This document shows, piece after piece, positions 1 through 5,602 of a stretch of DNA of 8,195 nt; the first letter of the stretch is position 1, and every line of letters starts with the position of its first letter. Source of the stretch: Candidatus Eiseniibacteriota bacterium (GTDB lineage Bacteria; Eisenbacteria; RBG-16-71-46). The notes beneath the pieces are model-generated. The model was not told the origin of the DNA and searched no databases. It saw only the letters and a list, made by a program, of their open reading frames with translations. The position numbers and the translations under genes were made by a program. The DNA lies in the NCBI GenBank assembly GCA_023249815.1, contig JAHFBX010000119.1:1-8195 (forward strand). The letters are read 5' to 3'.

Positions 1-1
1 G

Positions 2-265
2 ACGCTCGGCGTACGGCCCGAGGACCTGCGGCCCGCTGCGCACGGCCTTGCGGCACGCGTAGAGCTGGTGGAACCGCTCGGCAGCGAGACACTCGTCCAC
101 TGGACGAGTGACGTGGGGCCGCTCGTCTCGCGCGTCGCTTCCGGTCCCGCGCCGGCTGTCGGCGAGACCGCGGCGCTCGCGGCACGCCCCGAGAACGCGC
201 TGCTGTTCGACGCCTCGAGCGGGACGTCGTGGCTTGGAACCGAGGCCCTGGAGGCTCGCGCCTAG
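2..265 (+). CDS. C-terminal fragment of a MalK/UgpC-type ABC transporter ATP-binding protein (5' end outside window)
   Basis: The open frame enters from the left edge and ends at a TAG at 263-265, leaving about 87 residues. It begins with GVRPEDL and continues with VELVEPLGSETLVH. These are the conserved signatures of the regulatory OB-fold/TOBE region at the C-terminus of carbohydrate-importer ATPases (MalK, UgpC, MsmK family), and the terminal 'RPENALLFD' resembles the usual 'dpeklhlFD' ending. The Walker motifs and ABC signature would lie upstream of the window. The intact protein would be a cytoplasmic dimer energising sugar or glycerol-phosphate uptake. Membrane partners and substrate cannot be judged. 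The ending looks normal and not truncated. Confidence 0.85.
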   Translation, partial: TLGVRPEDLRPAAHGLAARVELVEPLGSETLVHWTSDVGPLVSRVASGPAPAVGETAALAARPENALLFDASSGTSWLGTEALEARA

Positions 266-364
266 GCTGTGGCGGCCGCCCGGATTGCCGGCATCCGCCC
301 GCGGTGACAGCATGCCGTTCTCGAGCGGACGGCGCTCGCTCACGCGAACGAAGGGAAGGCGACG
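266..364 (+). other. Intergenic gap upstream of the universal stress protein gene
   Basis: These 99 bases separate the ATPase tail from the usp gene. They contain the GC palindrome GGCGGCCGCC at 271-280 and a short CGGAT-N7-ATCCG hairpin at 281-297. Neither is followed by a T-run, so an intrinsic terminator cannot be claimed. A strong purine-rich ribosome-binding site (AAGGGAAGG, 351-359) lies 5 nt before the ATG at 365. I see no convincing -35/-10 pair, so I cannot say whether usp has its own promoter. Confidence 0.5.
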
Positions 365-802
365 ATGAGAATCGTGCTCGGCTTCGATGACTCGCCGCAT
401 GCCGCGGCGGCGCTGCGCTGGATCCTCGGGCACGAGCAGCCCGAAGGGACGCAGGTGACCGTGGTGTCCGTGGTGCCGACCCCGATCGTCGCCTATGCCG
501 ACGTGCTCGCTCCAGCGGTGACGTATCCCACCGAACTCCTCGAGCAGCTCACCCAGCACCACGAGGACCTGTGCAAGAAGGCCGAGGGCGAGCTTCGGAA
601 GACCGGGTTCAAGGCGACGAGCAAGGTGCTGCCCGGCGATCCGCGCGCGGCACTCGTGGATGTCGCCAAGCAGGAGAACGCCGACCTGGTCGTGCTCGGT
701 TCACACGGCCGGACCGGACTGCCCAAGCTCGTGTTGGGGAGCGTCGCCTCGCACGTCGTGTCGCACGCTCCCTGCGACGTGCTGGTGGTCAAGCGCACCT
801 GA
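365..802 (+). CDS. Universal stress protein, UspA family (single domain, ATP-binding type)
   Basis: This 145-residue protein is the usual size of a single-domain Usp. It starts with MRIVLGFDDSPHA, giving the first beta strand and the conserved Asp (D8/D9) next to the nucleotide pocket. Near the C-terminus it carries G112-S-H-G115, nine residues, then G125-S126. This is the G-x2-G-x9-G-(S/T) motif of ATP-binding Usps. The final strand (CDVLVVKRT) matches the family dimer edge. The start is fixed by the ribosome-binding site AAGGGAAGG 5 nt upstream. Usps are cytoplasmic dimers induced by starvation and oxidative stress, and the specific partner is unknown. It is convergent with the methyltransferase gene, with only 61 nt between the two stop codons. 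Confidence 0.95.
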   Translation: MRIVLGFDDSPHAAAALRWILGHEQPEGTQVTVVSVVPTPIVAYADVLAPAVTYPTELLEQLTQHHEDLCKKAEGELRKTGFKATSKVLPGDPRAALVDVAKQENADLVVLGSHGRTGLPKLVLGSVASHVVSHAPCDVLVVKRT

Positions 803-863
803 GCCGCGCGCAGCGCCTGCCGCGATTCCTCGCCCAGGGCCCGCGCGACGAGGCAGCGCAGGT

Positions 864-1733
864 TCAGGGGCGATGCGCGAGCAGTCGCGCGAGCACCGGG
901 GGCTCGCTCTCCGAGGTCTCTTCGTGCAGGTCCACGACGAGCGACGGGAACGCCCGCCGGAGTTCACCGGACTCGAGCAGGTGCCGCGCGCGCTGCGGGT
1001 GACCGAAGCGCTCTTGCCCCTGCCGGAACGTCTCGTAGACGAGCGCGCCGCCGGGAGCGAGCGAGCGCTCGATCCAGGCGAAGAGGTCGCGGTGGAGGTA
1101 GCGGATCACCACGATCAGGTCGAACGCCCGCTCGCTCGCCGGCAGGCCGCCCGCCTCGAGATCCACTTGGCGAAACGCGACGGTCACGGCTTCTCGCTCC
1201 GCGAACTTGCGCGCGAGCCGCAACGCGCCCGTGTCCACATCCCAGCCCTCCACCTCGAAGCCCGCGCCCGCCAGGAACACGGCCGCCCGCCCCGAGCCGC
1301 ACGCCAGGTCGAGCGCGCGGCCACGGCGGAGGCGTCCCTGCACGCGCTCGAGGAATGACGACGGCGACCACAGGCGCGCCGGCGGCTGGCGGGACACCAG
1401 GCCCATGGCGTCACTTTCGAGCGGCGCATCGAGCCAGGCGACGCGAAAGTAGCCAAGCTGCACCAACTGCTCCGCCACACGGCGCGCGCCGGCCGGATCG
1501 TCGTCCACGACGAGCACCGACTCGTCGCGGGATGGGAGTTCCATGCGACGCTCGCGGAGTTCCACCTCGGAGATGCGACCCGCGTCCGCCGGGTGCCCGT
1601 GCGCGAAGCGCCCGGGATCGCGTAAGTCGAGCACGCGCGCACGCGGCAGCCGGCGCGCGCCCTCGGCGAGCGACAAGAGCGCGAACGCGGTTCCGGTCGG
1701 GCTCGCGCGGCCCGCGGGATCGAGCGGCGTCAG
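864..1733 (-). CDS. Degenerate rhodanese-like domain fused to a class I SAM-dependent methyltransferase
   Basis: Counting from a CTG at 1733 the protein has 289 residues. Residues 34-108 look like a rhodanese domain (VLDLRDPGRFAHGHPADAGR, then VLVVDDDPAGARRVAEQL). The position normally held by the catalytic Cys is Asp (D77/D78), so sulfurtransferase activity is unlikely. Residues 120-289 are a Rossmann methyltransferase. Motif I is LDLACGSGRAAVFLA (141-155), an acidic residue ends strand 2 (GWDVD), and FDLIVVIRYLHRDLF and LAPGGALVYETF follow, most like TehB-type enzymes. The substrate is unknown. The start is uncertain: there is no in-frame ATG or GTG just before the rhodanese part. The CTG at 1733 overlaps the TGA of the preceding gene, and an in-frame TTG lies at 1676. 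It is the last gene of the iron operon direction, so co-transcription is likely. Confidence 0.85.
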   Translation of the reverse strand: MTPLDPAGRASPTGTAFALLSLAEGARRLPRARVLDLRDPGRFAHGHPADAGRISEVELRERRMELPSRDESVLVVDDDPAGARRVAEQLVQLGYFRVAWLDAPLESDAMGLVSRQPPARLWSPSSFLERVQGRLRRGRALDLACGSGRAAVFLAGAGFEVEGWDVDTGALRLARKFAEREAVTVAFRQVDLEAGGLPASERAFDLIVVIRYLHRDLFAWIERSLAPGGALVYETFRQGQERFGHPQRARHLLESGELRRAFPSLVVDLHEETSESEPPVLARLLAHRP

Positions 1734-1942
1734 TCGAACACTCCCACGCGGGCGCTCGCCGGGTCTGCGCCCGGGCGAAGGCGCACGAAGTGGCAACCCC
1801 CCGGCGCCAGCGGTGTCCCCGGCGCGAGCGCGACCGTTCGATCGCGGGCCGGCCCCGGGAAGCGCAGCGCCGCGCGCAGCCGGCCCGAGACGAGGTCGCA
1901 GCGCGGCACCAGGAGGGTGAGCGCGAGGACGCGACGGGGCAT
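1730..1942 (-). CDS. Small hypothetical protein between the ABC/DtxR and methyltransferase genes
   Basis: From the ATG at 1942 this gives 70 residues (MPRRVLALTLLVPRCDLVSG... ending ARVGVFD). I do not recognise the family. It is judged real because nearly all its third codon positions are G or C, as in neighbouring genes. It is read in the operon direction, and its TGA (1730-1732) overlaps the likely start of the methyltransferase. The frame stays open up to a GTG at 2134, only 19 nt after the ATPase stop codon, so the protein could be up to 134 residues. The codon bias of the extra 64 codons is clearly weaker, and that extension looks low-complexity (Pro/Arg/Ser-rich). No good ribosome-binding site precedes either start. 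The C-terminal half alternates hydrophobic and charged residues like a small beta fold. There is no signal peptide or membrane segment. Confidence 0.45.
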   Translation of the reverse strand: MPRRVLALTLLVPRCDLVSGRLRAALRFPGPARDRTVALAPGTPLAPGGCHFVRLRPGADPASARVGVFD

Positions 1943-2153
1943 GGACTCGGTCGGATCGAGGAACACGGAGGTGGAGAGACGCCCCGGCTCGGGAGCTCCG
2001 GGTGGGTGCCGGGAGGGGAACGCATGCGCTCCATTCGAGGACGTGCTGCAAGGGCGGCCCCGCGCGTCGAGCCGCTCTCGCGGTCTCCCGGACGAACGCA
2101 GGTCGCGAGGCTCGGCGCGCACGCTCGATTCCACTCGGAGGGTGGACTCCCCG
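1943..2153. other. Spacer with weak coding signal after the ABC/DtxR gene
   Basis: About 210 bases lie between the ATPase stop codon and the best start of the small gene. The minus-strand frame of the small gene remains open through it, but codon bias weakens. I see no terminator with a T-run, no clear promoter and no repeat. It may be a 5' extension of the small gene or a transcribed leader. Confidence 0.4.
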
Positions 2154-3242
2154 TCAGCCTTGGACGATGGGCAGCTCGCAGCAGTCCCCGGGCGGGATGG
2201 GCCGGCCGTGCGGGCAGCGCCTCGGGTGACCGAGGAACGAGCAGATGGAGTTGGCGACGCTCGGATCGATGACGTGCTCCATGAGGCAGGCGGTCTGCTC
2301 GACCTCGTGCTCGGGGAGGTGGAGCGCCGAAGAGAACAGCACCTCGGCGAGCCGCCGCCGACGGATCAGGTCGCGGGCACGGTGGCGGCCGCGCAGCGTG
2401 AACTCGAGCGGCCCGGTGGGGGAGGCGAGCAGACCGGACTCGTGCATGCCCTTGAGCGTGCGCCGCGGATCCACGACGTCGGGCACGCGCACGCGCTCGG
2501 GTGGGAGCGTCGCGCGCCGTTCGTCCGTGAGCCAGAGCTGGATCAATACCTCGTCGTAGCGACGGACGATCTCCTGGCTCGGCACGGTCAGGTCCACGAG
2601 CCGGCCGTGCGAGAGCTCGATGCGCCGGTCGGCCAGGAGCCCAACGCGCATGGCGTGCGTGACGGTGACGAGCGTGTGGCCCTCGGCATGCAGTTCCTCG
2701 AACAGCGCCAGCACCAGGCCCTCGTTCTCCTCGTCGAGATTCCCGGTGGGCTCGTCGGCGAGGAGCAGCGCCGGCTGGTTCACGAGCGCCCTCGCGACGC
2801 ACACGCGCTGCTGTTCGCCGCCCGAGAGTTCGCTCGGGAGGTGCGACGCGCGGTCGCCCAACCCCACGCGATCGAGCGCGGCGCGCGCCTCGTCCGCGTC
2901 GGCGACCGAGTGATAGTGCTGCGCCACCATGACGTTCTCGAGCGCTGTGAGGTAGGGGAGCAGGTGGTACTGCTGGAACACGATGCCCACCTTCTCGCGC
3001 CGAAAGCGCGCGCGGGCGCTCTCGTTCAGGGCGCTCACGTCGACCCCATCCACCCAGACGCGCCCGAGGCTCGGCGTGTCGAGCGCGCCCAGGAGATGCA
3101 TGAGCGTGCTCTTGCCCGAGCCCGACGGACCCATCACGGCCAGCCACTCGCCGCGCGCGATGGCGAGGTCCACGCCGTCCAATGCCTTGAGTGCGCCATA
3201 GTGGCGCGACACGCCCTCCAGCTTGACGAGCGGCGCGCTCAC
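2154..3242 (-). CDS. MacB/LolD-class ABC ATPase fused to a C-terminal DtxR-type metal-sensor module
   Basis: The protein has 362 residues. Residues 1-220 form a complete ABC ATPase of the class that pairs with FtsX/MacB permeases. It has Walker A GPSGSGKST (38-46), Q-loop VFQQ (88-91), signature LSGGEQQR (139-146), Walker B LLLADEPTGNLD (159-170) and the switch His (H196). From about 226 the chain continues in frame into a DtxR-like region: a divergent winged helix (226-288, with DVVDPRRTLKGMHESGLL as the HTH/recognition part), then a metal-binding dimerisation domain (289-362). C319-x-x-E322-H323 match the Cys102/Glu105/His106 ligands of DtxR. The Cys argues for an iron-type rather than MntR-type site. 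H79 and H98 of the DtxR ancillary site appear as Arg296 and Glu315. The tail has CPHGRPIPPG and CC. The GTG start overlaps the previous stop (GTGA) and is preceded by GGGAGG. The ATPase presumably powers the two FtsX permeases upstream. Confidence 0.9.
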   Translation of the reverse strand: MSAPLVKLEGVSRHYGALKALDGVDLAIARGEWLAVMGPSGSGKSTLMHLLGALDTPSLGRVWVDGVDVSALNESARARFRREKVGIVFQQYHLLPYLTALENVMVAQHYHSVADADEARAALDRVGLGDRASHLPSELSGGEQQRVCVARALVNQPALLLADEPTGNLDEENEGLVLALFEELHAEGHTLVTVTHAMRVGLLADRRIELSHGRLVDLTVPSQEIVRRYDEVLIQLWLTDERRATLPPERVRVPDVVDPRRTLKGMHESGLLASPTGPLEFTLRGRHRARDLIRRRRLAEVLFSSALHLPEHEVEQTACLMEHVIDPSVANSICSFLGHPRRCPHGRPIPPGDCCELPIVQG

Positions 3243-4354
3243 CCGTCCTCCCGAAGCGCGCGCGCCGGCTCCACGGCGAGCGCCAGCTGGATCGGCCCCG
3301 CGGCGGCCACGAGCGCGATGCCCACGGCGAGCGCCACGACGAGCGGCGGCACGCCGGGCTGAAGCCTGAGTGCCGCATGGAACACGAGCCGGCCGATGAA
3401 CAGCGCGAATCCGGCGCCCATCATCCAGCCCAGCACGCCCCCCGTGAGCCCGATCGCGATCGACTCCGCGAGGAAGCGGCCGATGATGCGCCGCCGCGGC
3501 GCGCCGATCGCCTTCAACAGCGCGATCTCGCGCCGGCGCTCGAGCGCCAGATCCGTGAGCGTGCCATAGGCCGAGAGCGCTCCCGCGACGAGCGCCGCGA
3601 GCGTGACCAGCAGCATGAGCCGGCGCATGCGGTCCAGCAGTCCCTGCTCCGTGGCCGAGAGTGCGTGCAGCGGCAGCGCCGAGAGGTTGCCGCCGCGCTC
3701 GAGCTCTGCCGCCACCGCTTCGACGCTCGCCGTGCCGCCTGCGACGCGCGCCTGCACCAGACTCACCTCGCCGGGATGGCCACAGAGCGCCTGCGCCTCG
3801 GGAAGCGAGAGCCACAGCGCCTCGTCATCGGAGCCTCCGGACTCGAACGTGCCGCCGATGCGCACGGCGAGCGAGTGGCCTCCCTCGGGGCTCGCAAGCT
3901 CGAGCGTATCGCCCGCGGCGAGCCCCAATCGGCGCGCGAGCGCCACGCCCGCCTGCGCGCCGTTCGGTTCGCCGCGCCGCTGCCACGACGGGTGGAGCCG
4001 CGCGAGTGCCGCGGGGTCGGCGCCTGCGATGACGATGGCGTGTCCGCCAAGCAGCGCCCTTCCATAGAGGAGGGGCACGCCGTCCACGCCCGCCTCGGCA
4101 AGTTGGCGGCGGGTCGCGGCCTCGTCCATGAATCCTTCTCCAGCGGAGCTGGTCGGCGCCACGACGAGGTTGGGTCCCAGCGAGCGGAGTTCGCGTGTGA
4201 GCTTCGCGTTCACGTCACCCGAGACATGGAGCAGTGCCGCGGCCACGCTGGCTCCGATCGCCACCGCGAGTGCGGCAAGCCCCGCCATGCCGCGGCGACG
4301 CCACAGCGAGGCCCACAGCAGACGCGCTTCCATGCGGGCGCGCGGGTCAGCCAC
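3239..4354 (-). CDS. FtsX/MacB-like ABC transporter permease, second of the pair
   Basis: The 371-residue protein has the MacB/FtsX layout. One N-terminal membrane helix (about 22-44) is followed by a large extracytoplasmic domain (about 45-245) and three C-terminal helices (about 246-268, 296-320, 335-358). Between helices 2 and 3 it carries LERRREIALLKAIGAPRRRI, the conserved cytoplasmic coupling segment of FtsX permeases that contacts the ATPase. The ending ALAVEPARALREDG is like the family's typical '.dPaealR.e'. The GTG at 4354 overlaps the end of the first permease gene by 8 nt. An ATG at 4333, seven codons in, is an alternative start. It probably forms a heterodimer with the permease just upstream. 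In FTR1/P19-type iron loci such pairs are thought to help iron transfer, and the precise role here is inferred. Confidence 0.9.
   Translation of the reverse strand: MADPRARMEARLLWASLWRRRGMAGLAALAVAIGASVAAALLHVSGDVNAKLTRELRSLGPNLVVAPTSSAGEGFMDEAATRRQLAEAGVDGVPLLYGRALLGGHAIVIAGADPAALARLHPSWQRRGEPNGAQAGVALARRLGLAAGDTLELASPEGGHSLAVRIGGTFESGGSDDEALWLSLPEAQALCGHPGEVSLVQARVAGGTASVEAVAAELERGGNLSALPLHALSATEQGLLDRMRRLMLLVTLAALVAGALSAYGTLTDLALERRREIALLKAIGAPRRRIIGRFLAESIAIGLTGGVLGWMMGAGFALFIGRLVFHAALRLQPGVPPLVVALAVGIALVAAAGPIQLALAVEPARALREDG
3247..3252 (-). promoter_or_regulatory. Ribosome-binding site fixing the GTG start of the ABC/DtxR gene
   Basis: On the minus strand GGGAGG ends 4 nt before the GTG at 3242-3240. 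It lies inside the end of the preceding permease gene and supports the GTG start that overlaps that gene's TGA (GTGA). The arrangement suggests translational coupling of permease and ATPase. Confidence 0.75.
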
Positions 4355-5600
4355 GCAGCACCTCGATGGGATCGAGTCTCAACGCCAGGCGCAGCGGCCC
4401 CCACGTGCCGGCGAGCGCCACGCCGCCGGCCACGACCAGCGCGGCGGGCAGAAGCAGCGGCTGCGCGGTGGCCGGCGCGGCGAACGCGTCGCCGCGGATC
4501 AGCGCGGCGGCACCGGTGCCGGCGAGCCAGCCGAGCGCACCACCCGCGAGCGAGACGAGCAGCGTCTCGGAGAGGAGCAGGGACGCGAGCTGGGTCCCCG
4601 TGGCGCCCATCGCGCGCATCAGGCCGAACTCGCGCGAGCGCTCGACCACCGTGGCGGTGGTGGTGGACGCGAGCCCGAGCGTCGAGGCCGTGATCGCGGC
4701 GAGCGCCAGGAGCAGCATGAGCAGGTGCAGGCGGTTCACCACGCCCGCCTCGCCCGCCACGAGCTCGGTCAGCGGCACGACCTCGGCGCCGGGCAGCGCC
4801 GCGGCGAGATCGCGCGCCACGTTCGCCGGGTACGCGGTGCACATCCACTTCTCGAACGCCTCGGGGTCGCGCGCGGGATCCGGTGCGTCGCGTCGCGGCG
4901 CGGGGCGGACCATCGCCGAGAGCGCGACGCGGTCCACCTCCCCGGGACGCCGCGACAGCCGCTGCGCGAGCTCCAGCGGGATCCACGCACGACGCGCGTC
5001 GAGCCCTCCAGCCATGACCGTACCCGAGACCTTGAGCCGCACGCTCGCGCCCGCCGGCTCGAACGTGAGCGATTCGCCAGGGGAGACCCGCAGCGAGCGC
5101 GCGAGCTCGCTGCCGAGCGCCACCTCCGAGTAGTCCTCGCCGGGCCAGGCACCCGTCACCCGCCAGCGCGGATGAAGCCTCGCCATCCCGGTCCGCCACG
5201 GACCTTGTCTCGTGGCGACGTCACGCGCGAACCAAGTGCCGGTCACGTCCACGACACGGCCCTGGACGCGCAACGAGAGGTCCAGCTCGGGTGCTGCCTC
5301 GAGCACGTTGTTCCGCCAGAACGTGGATCGCAACGACGCGACCGCGCTCTCCGGGAGGGCCAAGCCGGCGCGCGGGACGCGTGCCTCGCCGACCGCGTCC
5401 GGCCGCCACGACGCGCCCTCCGGCCGCAGCACGAAGTTGGGTCCGGCCGCACGCAGCGTGCGCGCCAGGTCGTCGCCTACTTGAAGTGCGAGCGTGCCGA
5501 GCGCGGTGGCCACGCCCGTGCCGAGCGTCACGGCTAGCAGCGAGAGCAGCACGCGCGACCTCCGGGCGCGGAGCGAACCCATGACGAGCCGAACGAGCAT
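4347..5600 (-). CDS. FtsX/MacB-like ABC transporter permease, first of the pair
   Basis: The 417-residue protein has helix 1 at about 17-40, a long extracytoplasmic domain (about 41-290) and helices at about 291-313, 339-368 and 381-405. The FtsX coupling segment is VVERSREFGLMRAMGATGTQL (319-338 region). The end LRLDPIEVLRG is the classic MacB-type C-terminus. The periplasmic domain contains a lone Cys in FEKWMCTAYPANVA (residues 249-262). The start ATG is only 2 nt after the TGA of the iron permease gene, with a GAGGGG stretch about 9 nt upstream, so the two are co-translated. It is longer than its partner because of a larger extracytoplasmic domain. Position next to an FTR1/DUF2318 gene points to iron uptake rather than lipoprotein or antibiotic export, though the fold alone would fit either. 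Confidence 0.92.
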   Translation of the reverse strand: MLVRLVMGSLRARRSRVLLSLLAVTLGTGVATALGTLALQVGDDLARTLRAAGPNFVLRPEGASWRPDAVGEARVPRAGLALPESAVASLRSTFWRNNVLEAAPELDLSLRVQGRVVDVTGTWFARDVATRQGPWRTGMARLHPRWRVTGAWPGEDYSEVALGSELARSLRVSPGESLTFEPAGASVRLKVSGTVMAGGLDARRAWIPLELAQRLSRRPGEVDRVALSAMVRPAPRRDAPDPARDPEAFEKWMCTAYPANVARDLAAALPGAEVVPLTELVAGEAGVVNRLHLLMLLLALAAITASTLGLASTTTATVVERSREFGLMRAMGATGTQLASLLLSETLLVSLAGGALGWLAGTGAAALIRGDAFAAPATAQPLLLPAALVVAGGVALAGTWGPLRLALRLDPIEVLRG

Positions 5601-5602
5601 CG

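Noticed and set aside
271..297. GC palindrome and short hairpin after the ABC ATPase tail, as an intrinsic terminator
   Set aside because: Short stems and no following T-tract, so not separable from background.
816..862. Imperfect stem (CCTGC/CCTCG with CGAGG/GCAGG) between the convergent usp and methyltransferase genes, as a bidirectional terminator
   Set aside because: Two 5 bp stems with unequal internal loops and no T-run on either strand. In DNA this GC-rich such pairings arise by chance.
1917..3362. Plus-strand open frame antisense to the ABC/DtxR gene
   Set aside because: The Glu/Arg/Ala/His-rich translation has no fold signature, while the minus strand encodes clear ATPase and DtxR motifs.
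1411..3378. Long minus-strand open frame overlapping the ATPase and methyltransferase in another frame
   Set aside because: Extremely Arg/Ala/Pro-rich and a frame shadow of genes with clear motifs in other frames.
3377..4693. Long plus-strand open frame antisense to the two permease genes
   Set aside because: Low-complexity Arg/Ala/Glu/Gln-rich translation with no domain. High GC depletes stop codons, and the minus-strand permeases explain the region fully.
3239..5600. Reading the two FtsX-like permeases plus ATPase as a macrolide or lipoprotein exporter (MacB/LolCDE)
   Set aside because: The domain family is shared, but there is no MacA-type adaptor or outer-membrane factor, and the genes are interlocked with an FTR1/DUF2318 iron permease, so iron uptake fits better.
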